DNA from: Zychaea mexicana
Taxonomy: Eukaryota > Mucoromycota > Mucoromycetes > Mucorales > Lichtheimiaceae
Assembly: GCF_025766255.1 (NCBI RefSeq)
Contig: NW_026516669.1
Coordinates: 372,001-436,000 of the forward strand
Length of the DNA: 64,000 bases
Direction of reading: 5' to 3'
Numbering within the stretch: position 1 is the stretch's first letter; each line of letters opens with the position of its first letter. Below the pieces are notes generated by a model. That model did no database searches. It saw nothing but the letters and a program-made list of their open reading frames with translations, and had not been told where the DNA came from. Of this stretch, positions 12,464 through 25,158 are shown one piece after another. The position numbers and the translations under genes are program-made.

Positions 12464-15432
12464 ATGCTCGCTGGTACACCGGACATGTTTTTCGAAAAGG
12501 AGTCTCCAAAGAGGACACCGTCCTCGACACCATCGCCTCAGCCCTTAAACAACGACCATCCTCATCATTATCATCATCAGCACCACCAACAACCCCATCC
12601 TCACACCCACCAAGGGATGCTTGTATCTGGCTCGTCCTCTGCAGCCTCACTCTCTTCGTCATCAACATTTTCATCGGTCGTCTCATCAGCAACTGCGGTA
12701 GCAGCAGCAGCAGGAAACAAACACAGCCATTTGGCTGCACCATCCGCGGTCATCGCCACTACGACTTTGCCATCGTCGAGTTTAAATTCCGTCGACGGTC
12801 AAAAACAGCAGCAGCACACTAAAGACCAAAAGCGGCCAAGGCAGTATAACAAAAAAGACTCTACAAATCTTCTTCCTGCCCAAGGAAAAGACAAAGAAGA
12901 GGTACAATCCTACTTGTTAAGTTATACTACATTTGATAACTTTAGTTAGAGCTAAGCAATAACTCTCCCTCTTTCTTTATCTTCTTAATAGCAAGTATGG
13001 CCACCTGATGTAGAATCGGCCTTTGTTGAAGGTAAAAAAAAATAGCTTTGTGTGTGCATCACACCTTCCCCTTGCTTTTCTCTCTGCGACTTGTATAGCT
13101 CATCAGTATGATTTGTGTCTGTAGCATTAGAGACGATTCCCAAACTGGGAAGGAGGAAGATCCTTGTCAACGGCAAACCATGTGGTAAGCGTTGCGCACA
13201 CCCAGTCGCGCACTATTCCTATTTTCTTCTATTAGTTGTTTACACTTACTTTCCTCATGCTATTCTAGGTCGCAACGAGTTGATCTCTGATTTCATTTTG
13301 CGTAAGACTGGCAAAAACCGTACGCGCAAACAAGTCTCGTCGCACATTCAAGTGCTTAAAAACACACGTAAAGGCGACCCACACTGTACGTGCTCTTCAA
13401 AGACCACACAAGTCGACAGCAGCAAACTGTTTTCACTAACTTCCCGTAAATATTTACTTACATAGTTATGCGACTTTTGACGGACTCTGCAACAGATGCT
13501 GACGATGAAACTGCAGTGGTAGCAGCAGCAGCAGCCGGAGCTGTTAGCAACGGCAGCACGAATCGCACCAAATCCGGCAAAAATTACGTACAAAAGCAAC
13601 GGCGTCAACAACAGCAACAAAGCAATCGCATGACAGGCGGATTAGTAGCCAGTGCATCTTCAGCCAATCCCCTATCGACAGAATCATCAGGTGAAGATTT
13701 GTCTATGAGCGACTCGTCGTCGCCGTCGCATGCCGACTATGTACTTGATATGATGTACGGTAGCAATGGTGATCTTCAACAGCACCAGCAAGTACCACAA
13801 CAACAGCTTCAACAACAACAGCAGCATCATAATGTGCTGCAGCAACAGCAGCAGCAGCAGCAGCAGCCAAACATGCTCTCATCCATGGTGGATATGAAAG
13901 AGCTGTACGATCCTGCCCTGCAGCACCCACTCTTTGGCGGCGTCCAAGATTACCTGCAGCCCTTTACAGAAACACCACCTAGCAGCGGCCAGTTGTCATC
14001 AGTAATGGACGCATCACCTTTTGGTATGATGGACTTCGACGATGCCTTTTCTTCAGGCATATCTTTCAACGATCCATTTGTTATGGGCGCCGAGTCGTCT
14101 TCATCGACTACTCACACGATAGACCAATACTCATCGTCTGTAAATCCAATCATCACCGACAACGACGAAGATATGCTTGACAACAGCAATAACCATAGCA
14201 GCAGCATTAGCAACGGCAGCGGTAAGCTGGTAAATCCGTTGGTTCCCATGGCAACCGATACCCCCAACAATATCGAAACGTCACAAAGCAAACGCAAAAT
14301 GAACATCCGTACAGCGTCTCAGCCGGCTCTCGTTTATTCGTCATCCTCATCTACTTCGTCATCGTCATCCGCCCAAAGTCTTACGTCAAGAAAGCGTATC
14401 ATGGGCCAATTTGGACAGACCACCAAGCGAAAGACCTCCGGCAATGTTGCAGTTCAACAACGAGCCATGTCGGCGGGCGATCTCTCGGTCATGATGAAAG
14501 AATTGGAAAGCCCGCCGTTTCCGCTTTGGCCCAACCATATATGCCTGTATCTGGATTACTCGTTGCCTTATGATACGTCCACAACGTATTCGCATAATCT
14601 GGCGCTGCTGCAGCATTGCTACCCAAACTGTTTGTCGACAGTGGAAGCCGATTGCATTGCAAAACAAAAATGTCCGCCGCTTGCTGATATCGTTGCCAGA
14701 GAACCTTCCTGCATCGTATTGTTGGCCAAGGTAAAGTTTTACCAATACATCACGGCACCGACATCAACTTTGTACTAAAAGCTATCTTTGTGTGTCCACA
14801 GACAAAACTGGACCTGAACCTGAACATATCCGACTTTGTTTTCAGCAACAGATGCTACTTTGAGTCGCGCGAACGCAAGACGATTGAATGCACAACCACT
14901 ATTTATTCGTTTGGTAACGTTGTACTGGAGTCTAAAGAAATCCAACACGGACTATTGCTAGACCAAGGCAAATACGTGTACAGTTTCGTGTATGTGAACC
15001 AGTTCTTTGATGCTTTTATGAAAGGCATTCGGTCTTTGCAAAGTTACGAAGAAATTGATATCGCTATTCGAAATCTGTGCATCGTGCAGGTAAGATAATA
15101 CATTGTTATGTCCTTTTTCTACAATGTTCGATGTGTGACTAAATCAAATAACTATTTAGGTGTTCGATGACATTGAAGAGAAGTATGGCTCCTCTGCAAC
15201 ATCCTTTAACCAACCCTGGGATACACAACAACAAAAAGAACAACCAGCAGCACCAACAACAGCAGAAACATCACAAGCGACCTCATCGTCATCACCGTCT
15301 TCTCCGCAGCTCGTCATGGTCTATGACTTTGAACGAGGCCACGGAAACATTGCCATTTCGGCGGTGGGTGATGCAGCGACCACATCCAAGCTGGGTATTG
15401 GCCGTGGATTCGATTTCCTGGACGACATGTAA
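12464..15432 (+). CDS. TEA/ATTS-domain transcription factor (AbaA/Tec1/TEAD family)
   Basis: Seven exons (12464-12901, 12992-13031, 13125-13184, 13269-13385, 13466-14730, 14802-15089, 15160-15432) give about 826 residues. The TEA DNA-binding domain is complete at about residues 148-218: [14 protein letters not shown], the [20 protein letters not shown] block and recognition helix [17 protein letters not shown]. Exon borders cut the domain three times. The N-terminus is His/Ser/Pro-rich. After the TEA domain comes a long Gln/Ser-rich region (CAG/CAA runs near 13790-13870), probably an activation segment, then a conserved-looking C-terminal part (from [14 protein letters not shown] through [16 protein letters not shown]) that resembles the beta-rich cofactor-binding domain of AbaA/TEAD proteins. 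Family members bind CATTCC-type sites and control conidiation, filamentation or cell fate. The regulator's targets here are unknown. Confidence 0.9.
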
Positions 15433-16135
15433 AATCAACAACCCCTTTCTTTTTTTAGCTATGTCTCATTATGCTTGCACCCCACGCATAAATATACACA
15501 CACACACAGCGCACATAACCCAACGTACATACACACACAATCCATAATCTACACTTCACACTTTACAACCCACTCACTTACAAACACTTTATCACACACA
15601 CAAATTGCACAAACAACATACACATTACAACATTTTCTTTCTAAAAAGAGAGAGTTAATTATTCTTCTTATTTACTCCTCCCTTTTTCTGACATTCGCTG
15701 AAAAAGGCAAAATGACTCAATATATGACCTCCCAAGGAATGTATTATGTTTTAATATAACTTTCTTTTACAACGTATCATCTGTCACTTTCACATTGTTT
15801 CGCACAATACTCGATCATGCACCATCCCACGCCACACCACACAGAGCAAAAGGGGTAGCTTTACGTAAAGTTTAAACAGAAGAAGAGAGATACTCTTTTG
15901 CAAATTAAGTGTAAAGTTATGTAGACAAAAAAAGAGAGAGTTGGAGATAGAGATAGATAGAGAGGACATTCCATATACAAAATTGATGACTATAGCTATT
16001 TACAAAAGGAAGGAGATGGAGGAGGAGGAGGATGGTAACAAAAGAGAATAGGCGGGATCGGTTGGTCGACTTAAAATGGTATCTTTTCCTGACAGGAAGG
16101 GGCGGATATATATAAACAAAACAAACAAAAATCCA
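15433..16135. other. Convergent 3' region, CA-rich
   Basis: This is the gap between the plus-strand TEA gene and the minus-strand FYVE gene. It holds several interrupted CA-rich runs (about 15497-15620) and an A/G-rich stretch near 15930-16040. No coding signal is supported. It presumably carries both 3' UTRs and terminators. Confidence 0.5.
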
Positions 16136-18614
16136 TCATTCTACAATGATGATAAGGCTGCAGAAGCACTGATCACACACGCGACTCCATTGCGCTGGTG
16201 CGGACGGTGTAGCAAACAGAGGCAGCCTGTTTGAGCTATGACGTTGACAGATTATTTTGCCGCATCTATTTTGGCCGTCATTGATGGCTTCTTTTAGTAA
16301 CTATAACTTTCACACGCACAGAGAGAGAACAAGGAGCAATGTCATACCTTCTACAATGATGCTTTCTTTGGAACAACGTAAACTGCGTAGGACAGCGCCT
16401 ATTTTCCGAGCGTTCGAATTGACATTGATCTGCTAGTTGATCGGGAACCCAATGGGCACGGGGTATCAAGCGAAAGCGTGTCTTGCGGTCTTCTGGTCGC
16501 AGATGCAATAGGTAATGATGATGATGAAACTGAGTATGACGGATCGAGTGCGACTGATAAGTGGAGCTCTATAATCATGTCTGAGTAAAGGAAGATATCA
16601 CACACTAGATCCATATACTAACCTGTTGGTAGGCTGTTGATTGATGATGATATTCATCCACAGTGGTCGTGCCTGACCCTGCAATCATCATTTCGATACC
16701 ACGCAGGCGACCTTCGAAAGTATGAATAATGTGACCCGTACCGACCCCACCACCTACAAACATGCCGACCTCCCAGCGCATCCTGTGCACCAAATCATCC
16801 TTGGACTCGATGCCCAGAATATCCGCTATTGCCCGGCGGAAATTCCACGACTCGTTGTTGACGCTGCTTCTTTCGTCTGCTGCACTGTATGCATCACCAT
16901 CATCATCTTCGTCCGGCTGCTGTTCAAGCTCCTGCTGCTGTGAATTGAGTTGCTCCATTTTCATTTCCAAATCGGCAGTCAGTTCCTCGAGTGTGTCGAT
17001 CATTAACAACTGCTGCTTAGCAACCTCCTGACACTCGCGTATCCGCTCTTCGTAAGCCTTTTCGCGTTCGCGGTATTGCTCCTGTACGGTCTGTTCGGCC
17101 ACCAGCAGCTCTCGTACCCGCCCTTCGGTCCCGAGCAGCTCAGTGGATAGAGACTCGAGCCCCTCGGACTGGGTAATACACGACGAGACGAGCTCGAGAA
17201 ACTGCGAGCGCCACTCTGCGGATGATGAATTCGCCAGGTCACACGAAGACGCGATCGACGCTGTCTCGGACAGCTCATCCAATCGGGAATTGATAAGAGA
17301 GTTTGTTGTGAGAAACAAGGCCGTCAAATTCGGGCTGGTCGGAGGTGCCAGTCCGTGATTGGCATTGTGATCAAACAACGCATCGTCCTCCTCTTCCTCC
17401 TCGTTGCCTTGGACGTAATTGTTATTACTGTTGAGTAACATGTCCTCTGCAAAATCGTCGTCCGTGCGCAGATGAGACCACACATCCTCTTTTTGTTCGC
17501 CATGGCGTTGCAGCTGGTCTACCGTGGGTGCTGGTGGAGGTGGCGGTGGTGAGTTTAGCGCTTCATTTTCATCATCGTTCTCATCAGCGTCGTCCTCGTC
17601 GTTTGCTTGGCTGTCGTTTGCTTTTCTCTGCTTGTGATGCAGCATAAACTCAACCGACCCGTGCGACCGTATGCGGCGATGACCTAGCAAGCTGGATTTC
17701 TTATTTTGATGGTCGATAGACGTGCTCATCCGGCGCTCACGTCGTTCGGACAGTTCATCTTGAAATAGTTCCTGGACGTGAAACTCCTGCATCGTCCGCG
17801 TGATCCCCGTGATCTTGGCCCGCAAGATTTCAAACGCATCGATATGAGGGTCCCACATCCTATGCTGCTCCTTGTCCACAACTTGTTCCTGCAAGCGGCT
17901 GGTGATACTGTCGTAACGCTGCTGTGTTTGTGTAGACGATTTCGTCAAGCGCGGCTCAACGGGCACAGAGATAGCCTTTTGCCTCCGCAATGTGCCTTCC
18001 CCAATACTTCCTCGGCGCTTCTTCTTGGCCATCCGAATGGCCCGCATGAACCTGCTGCTGTTGTTCATTGGCGTAAAGCCGCCCAACGACGGCGGCTCAG
18101 CGTCGGTGGATAAAAGCGAGCTGAAAGACCGAGTGTGCATGGACCCCAACTCGTCGTCGTTTTTGCCGTCGTGGTCGTTATAGTCAGGAAAGGGAGGGGG
18201 CAAGGCGGCAGTATTACTAGTCAAAGTGGGAGAAATGGCGGTGGTGGCAGTTGTGGCAGTAGAGGAAGCAAAAGAAGAGTCAAAGAAGCGCGATGGGGTC
18301 GATGATGGCTGCACTATTATCTTGTCTGTCGGCGGAGGTCCCGTGATGCAGGTGGTGCTTGCATGCTCTCTGCTGTTGTTGTTGTTGTTGTTGGTGCTGC
18401 TACTCCTGCTGCTGCTGCTGCTGCTGTTTGTTGACATTAGTTGATCTGTTTTGTCGCTGGCGTCTGACACAAAGATCGCTGGTGAATTGTGGGTCAAATC
18501 TGGCAAGATCTTGAGGCCATTCACACACGAGACATTCTGGTCAACATCAAAAGTCAATCTCGAGGTTTCGTCTATTGGGACATTTCGACGGGAAGAGAAA
18601 AAAAAAGAACACAT
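16136..18614 (-). CDS. Coiled-coil protein with variant C-terminal FYVE finger
   Basis: A large first exon (18614-16623, 664 codons) is followed after a GTTAGT donor by small exons encoding the C-terminus, ending at 16136, for about 775 residues. The N-terminal half is disordered, with Ser/Asn runs and acidic clusters. A conserved-looking stretch (HIDAFEILRAKITGITRTMQ) precedes a coiled coil at about 510-610 (VAEQTVQEQYREREKAYEER, IDTLEELTADLEMKMEQL). Then comes WEVGMFVGGGVGTGHIIHTF. The last 75 residues are a FYVE finger: WVPD, the basic PI3P-binding core QRKHHCRRCG, and a final CDQC pair. Two oddities are visible: the first zinc pair is spaced C-x9-C instead of C-x2-C, and the sixth ligand is His (CQRH). 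FYVE domains bind PI3P on endosomes, so an endosomal tether or scaffold role is inferred. The exact orthologue is not recognised. Confidence 0.75.
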
Positions 18615-21600
18615 ACTATGAATGTTGAATCGTTGGAATCGAGCGGCGGCGGCAGCGGCGGTCGCGGCTGCACGGATAAATGTTGCATTGTTTATGTTTT
18701 TCTGCTGTACACAGCTCTCTTCGGGTGTGCAGCTGTGTCGCTTTTACTCTGGCTTTAGTTCAACACACACACTTGCAAAAGAAGAAAAAAGGCCAGAAGG
18801 AGGGAGCAGAAAGGGGGGTTTGGAAGAAAAAGGTTAAGTAGAACGGGAATTTTTTTAGGGAACTCGTGGGCAGGTGCGTGCGTGTCGTCTTGAAAGACCC
18901 GTGGTGGGGAACGAGAACAATAAGAGGACCGCCAAGGCTTCAGCATTTGGTTGGTCTTGACCTATTCTGTAGAAGAGCATGTGGCACACGTTTTCCCAAT
19001 AACCCCCTCTCTTACGTCTGCGCCCGAGTTGGACGTACACGAATGCCACACCCTCTGCCCTTGTGCACCCAAACCTCTTTGCCTTGCCACAGGCTCCTTT
19101 CTTTAAAGATTTTCTATCGCTGCATCGGTGCTCGCTTAAGCAACAATGCTTGCCGATGTTGGGTAGAAGAAACGTGGCGTACAATGCACCTAAATCTCAG
19201 ACTGTGCTACCTTAATTTGCCAAATTAAAAGATCAGGGTGGCTTTCAATCAAAAGAACAATTGCCGATGAACCAAGTTTATTAGGATGCTCTAAATTTGA
19301 GACGCAAAGTAGTTCTCACGATGCACTTTTTGTTCCTCAGCTAATCACTTGAAGCAAATTTGTTCCAGCCACGATCAACAAGTGCTTCTTCTTTTGCTTC
19401 GTACCGTGATGCTTGTCGCCGTGGATCTCCCCAGTCTCCTCGGCAACCGGCAAATTGCCAATAATGCTGTAGTCTAAACAAATTAAGCTTTTCTGAGGTT
19501 AGTTTCCACCTTGCATGATGTTAACATTACCAAATCCGTATTATTCTGGCTTCATCGCAAGAGCCAGTTGTGATACGTATAAATTACTGTTGCTACTTTT
19601 AGAAGAGAGCCAAGTCTATAAACTTATGCAACAGCAATGAAGCTATCAATATGCTAAAAGTAATTTGAAATTGCTGGATGATGAAATTGGTTCACTAATG
19701 CATTATTGGTCGTTTGAACTGCTTGATTAACGTTCTCGTATTTGTATGGATATATCCCCTATGTTTATGTCTGCATAAATGCAAAGAGTAAGGCGTCTAT
19801 TACATAAAGTGCCATCCAAATATTCTTTTTTCGACTTTGCAGAGAAGCGTATGTTCTTCCATAAATGATCATTCTTATCGTCTGTTCAACCTTGAGCGTT
19901 CGCGGCCGTGCTAGGTACAACATTTGCAGCTCTGACCACCCACTTTCCTTCTGCATTATTACATGCGTGCTTAATTTAGTACACTATATTTACCGTACCA
20001 CATACATTAGATTATACTCCACAGCAGCATAAACAGTTGGCTACTTCAATAGTGTCACTCGTACCAACAAACCAATTTTTAACTTCTTATTGATTCTGTT
20101 AACGGGAGTTAGCATTCTAGCTTATTTACGTGGTTTAGCTATTTGCTGGCATTTTTATTCCCTACAGTATAATAAAAGTGTTCTTAAGAGAGACAAGAAA
20201 GACACGTGCAGTCTTTTACTATTAATAAGTGAGTTGATTTTCTTGTAGCCTTTTATGAGAATTATTGAAATAAGAGCCAAGAAGTAGGAGAAACGGACAC
20301 AGATAATGGACTCCTATTCGTACATCACTCTGTTAGTGAAGGTTAGGAGGAGCGCTGAGAAGAAGACTTTGGTGTGATAGATAAGAAAATAACCAGAAGA
20401 ATGGGAAGCTTGTAAAATGGACCACTCAAAGTAAATATGCCAACAACCGACATTTCTTCGGATTTGACTATTTAGCATGCCCGTTATCATTATGTGATAC
20501 TGCTGCTCTATGTGCCAATTTCACATTTGTTACAATTTGAATCACCCTGTCTTTATTACATTTCAATGATGTGTACATCGGAGAACTGGAGGGCTGTTCT
20601 GCGACGCCATATAATGATCTGATTTGCAGTTAGTGAGATAGCTATCGGAGGTTTTAGAAAGACTCTGACATGGTTTACTTACGGCGCTGTTGCTCTTCCT
20701 TGATGTAAGTTAATCAAGTAATAGCTCCTGACAAAGGAAATCTATATTACACTTTACCTTCAAATCGACGAGCTTATTTGATCCACCATACACATGCGTT
20801 AAATACGTGCATACACGATTACTTAACGGACATTAGAGATTGTCACACGTTTGCCAAAATATGATATGTCGGACATGTAGTGAAACTTACGTTACGTGCA
20901 GACAATGCTTTTGAATTTATCATATACTGCATGCAATGTCATTTACCACGCTCATATTATAAAGGAATAAAAGTCAATGAAATTGATGGATTAAAGTGGT
21001 GGAGAATGGAAACAGAAAACAACTTTTGTAGAAATTAAAGTTGTTCTATTATCATACATAGTGTCTTGTTCGTTCCAATGAGTGAAAGGTCTTCAAAAAT
21101 CCAAGCGGTCGGGACCGAACCGCCAACAATTGATTTGCGAAATCTCTTCACTTGCCCAATTGAGCTCGCGCGTTTTTCGGCATTTGCACAGATACGTATA
21201 TTCTACGTTCGCCAGCAATAAGCGTCATAGGTCAATAGAAGACGTTGATAAGCAAACATCCAACTGGTATATCAACGTAATGGTAACATACCTGCAGATG
21301 TCAAAGTCTAGATACGATAGCACCAGGTAGTAAAGCAAAATTGTTTGAAGTTTTGACAAGGTGGTACATAGGAAAATAGCGGGTCAAATAATAGAGTTGG
21401 GCACTTGGCGATGTCAACATGACGAGGATACCACAAACTACATGTTCTTCAACGCCAATAGGTTTAACATAATATGTAATTGTTTGCCTATAAGGACAGA
21501 GCCGTTTTCTTAGCGTTGGCATCCTTCCTTTGGTTGCGTCACTAAGAACATTTCTTTGCTAACCATTTGTAAAAATGCATTAGTCTGGTTTGGCATTCTT

Positions 21601-24600
21601 ATACTGGGTGTTGAGCCCACGTATATTCACAATGCGAACAAGAAAAGTTAATCCCGTTTAACGAGCCCTTGATCCAAAATGATAGTGGATATACGAGTCT
21701 TCACTTCTTCGATTGACATTAACCACTGATTTTCTTATTGATGAAAGAATGGAGGAAGAGTTATTGGTACCATAATACAGTTAAACCTCAGCGCTACTAT
21801 CCCCATTCAGCCTACAATTAAGCACCTTGTTTATCAATACTTTCGACTTAACTTTCATGAGATACTACGTTTGCAACAATAAAGTCTGAACTGCTCTCTA
21901 GTTTTAATCCAACACGTAAAAAGTCGAGTGCTGTAGTCTACATTTTACACCAATTTTGTAAGAGTGCCGTAAAACTATATGTTATGTAATTTGTTAAATG
22001 GTACCGTAACAGCAAATATCCTTTTCACGACATACAGAAGTATACGTTTGCAGTCTTTTACCTACAGAGGCGCATTGTGCACACAAGTTATGCACATCTG
22101 GGCTGACTATAGATAATCCGTCATAGAGCTCTAAACTCCGAAGAATTGTATGGTGAAAATCGGTACCGCTGAAGTGTCGCGTGATCGACGGTGATATCAT
22201 TCATTGCACTACGCACATAATCAGCACCCGAGTCATATATGACTCTCACAGATTATGTGTTGAAGTCCTGCGAAAAATCCCTCTTCTTTAACTTTACTTA
22301 TCGTAGATCAATATCTCAAGTTTCAGTGGTTTGCGCTTGGCGAAGTAGTGTTTCCTGTATTGATAGCATTCACTTGATACCTAAAAATTCTTTAAATGCC
22401 TAAGATAAAGTGAAGTCGCTTTTGGTACCTTGTCCTAGTCTGGATTATCTTTTGATTCTCGCGTAGCGTGGTATTGGTAGAGAATAAAGAAATGTTCTAC
22501 TTGAGCTCTCGTGTGATTTCCTGATTATGGCAATCCCAGTGTTGTTCGAACCGCTTGTCCGTTATCTTTCTAAAGATCATCACACTTTTGTTGACTCGCT
22601 TATCACCACTTGTGATCTTTCACCGCAGCTGATTCTCAAATGTCTGTTGGGTTCACCACAGGAAAGGTTTTATTGAAAACGTTATTTCCAAAAGGATGAC
22701 CGCTCAAAAGAGCAGACAATGTCTCCTACGATAATATAGTTCGTCCCAAGACCGAGTTCTTCGTGATTCCTAAATGCTACTGCTTGCAAAGAAAAAAAAA
22801 TAAGCAGCCGCTTCAGCACCCTTCTCTGCTTGTAGCTTTGATCTTTGCTTTTTCTTATTCTGTCCAAAGCCACTTTTTTTCTGTCTTTTTGTTTTGTTTT
22901 CTTTCTTTTGACGCCATTTGGGCACCGAAAAAAACGGCTTAGAAGGTCGCGTACTTCGGTGATAAAAGGTTATAAAGGAAATTATTGATCCCTTATGATG
23001 CTGGCTTGAAAGTACTCCCCTTCCATCTGTCGAAATCCTCGAGTAGATCGTGTACTGATCCACATCTTCTAAATGTTTTGGAGGTCAATATATTGGTGTT
23101 GTTTGCTTGGTGTTAAATTTTAATTTACAAAAAATGATGCCTCTTGGCTAAGTAAATGGTATTGCTGAAACACCACTCGGGAACAACGCTCGTCATTATA
23201 TGTAACTGGTGTAGGAAAGCTTCTTTTGCAATAGAAAATGTTTTTTTTTGGTTAATCGAAAGTGTAAGGCATTCCTGCATGGGCTAGTTGTAAAGTTGTC
23301 AGCTATAAGATAAATTAAGTGGACAATCCAACAAAGTGTTTTTCTTTGTGCATCATGATATATAAGCGCAAACCTTTAATGACCCGAAGAGATCAGTCTA
23401 CTAAACAATCGCATGTGCACAGATTGAGCTTTTACTTTTCCAAAATGTTCAAGCTATGCTGGTTTGTATGGTATTTATCATCTCACTTTAAAGCCTGTAG
23501 CGTTCCGAGTGTAAGCATACTTAAGAGCTTACTCATTCATAAATTCATGGTATACATGTAATGTTGTGCACGAACGTATTATGTAGCTGTTGAAATTGCC
23601 GTAGTAATGTATTTCGATAACGCGCAACATGCGGACATCAGATGCAAATCAAAGGGGTAACATACATATTTGATGGTAAAGGGGAACTTGACAAGATTCA
23701 TTGTATGAGGTACCGACAGAAAAATGAAACTGTGCAATAAACGATAGATGAACTATAACAAAGGAACATGACATACTATAGTAGGAAAGTACGATCGCAA
23801 CTGGTTATAGTATGTAATAGTTACTCTAAGGTAAATGACAGCGAATATGACCAGTGGATAGCTACTGTCATACACGAGTAACTTCTAACTACAGCGTAGC
23901 TTGTTTGCGGTTTTTAAAGATGGGAGGATTTTCAGGGCGATCTTTTTACGAAAATCATCGGTGGCAAAATCACGTCAGGTTCCGCATCTGCTAATAAAGG
24001 CATCAAAGGAGAGATTTTAAACGTGCTGCAGTAGTATACATGCGCATGCTATTATTGGAAGCATATTAATTGGCCGTTGCAGCATGTTTCTCCTATGTGA
24101 AAATTAACATCACACCACTACATACTGAATTCTCATGGTATGCCTCGAATGAAAAGTGTAGCGCTGATCCAGTTGTTGAGTGCAAAGCAAAAACAAGGTC
24201 GGGTCCAAACTATCATTCTTATTATATTGGAGCCTAGTTTGTGAAGGGAACTTGTAATGCAGAGCTGTGCGCCCGTCCCCGACAGCAGAGATAAATGCAA
24301 AAGCAATATGGATAAATACATACATATCAGCAGCTTGGATGAACGTTTCGATACTCTGTCGGGTGCAGTACATATACATGGTTCAGGAGAAAGAGAAAGT
24401 GAATGGGAGCCTCGGAAAACTCGTATGAAACATTAAGACAGAAGCACCCGCATTGTCAATAGCCAATCGAGTTTAACAAAGAAGAAGAAGAAAAGAATGC
24501 AGATAGACTCCTCCTTTTTTTCTTAGGCATGCAGTGTGTGCTGTGATGCTGAGAGTTTGAGATACATTCCCGCGCTTTTTCGTGCTCTGTCTTCAACCAA

Positions 24601-25158
24601 CTCTTCTTCGTCGGGACCTGTGGCCGAGTATGGATCGCACTACATATATTCGGCCCCTTCGTAATAAGCTGATGTATGCGGCCTACTGCAAAATCATGTA
24701 CATGTATTGGACATGCTTGGGTGCATGAAAAGTGTCAAACTGCATACGAAAAGTAGTGACGATAAGGCCTGTGGCCACCTGTTGTACTTTCACATGGGAT
24801 GGAGCATTAGCAAGCGATAAGAGTCTGATGTATTATTTGGCCCAGTGTGAAAGCCATCATCATGATACTATCACAGCAGGCCTTTTTTGATGAAAATGGT
24901 AGGAAGAAATGCTGCAGCGTGATGCAAGTAACGCTGGCATTGATAGATTTGTTTTGTACAGTAGCTATGCTAGCCTCACGGAATTTGTAGGGTGTTGCTA
25001 TGATGTATGCGTGTATGTTATCACATACCGTACCACTATGTAGCGTTATTATTCACTCGATAAATAGTAGCAATACTAAGGAAATGTCGATTCTCGTATC
25101 ACTTGGATCATGTAGTGTCATTACCAGACCCGCGATTGTTTAAAAAGTAGGTAGTAGA
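18615..25158. other. Gene-poor region
   Basis: The first few hundred bases are the upstream region of the FYVE gene (GCG-rich run near 18640, short CA run near 18770). From about 19200 to 25100 no gene can be supported. Open frames are short, there are no recognisable domains, and composition is AT-rich. A few spots on the minus strand (20560-20790 and 24560-24960) permit small exon chains with correct splice sites but match no family I know. I saw no inverted-repeat or LTR structure by eye. Confidence 0.4.

Noticed and set aside
12327..12743. Minus-strand open frame of 138 codons
   Set aside because: It is the antisense shadow of a His/Ser-rich exon of the TEA gene.
20560..20790. Minus-strand mini exon chain (YGGSNKLVDLK, EEQQR, HHYMASQNSPPVL)
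   Set aside because: Splice signals are present but the frames are short, the start is missing and no small-protein family fits; chance cannot be excluded.
21078..21221. 47-codon plus-strand frame starting MSERSSKIQAVG
   Set aside because: It is isolated, short and has no partner exon or recognised family.
24560..24960. Minus-strand chain with MPALLASRCSISSYHF and VATGLIVTTFRMQFDTFHAP
   Set aside because: One intron fits well, but two downstream frames are equally possible and nothing is recognised; too weak to annotate.
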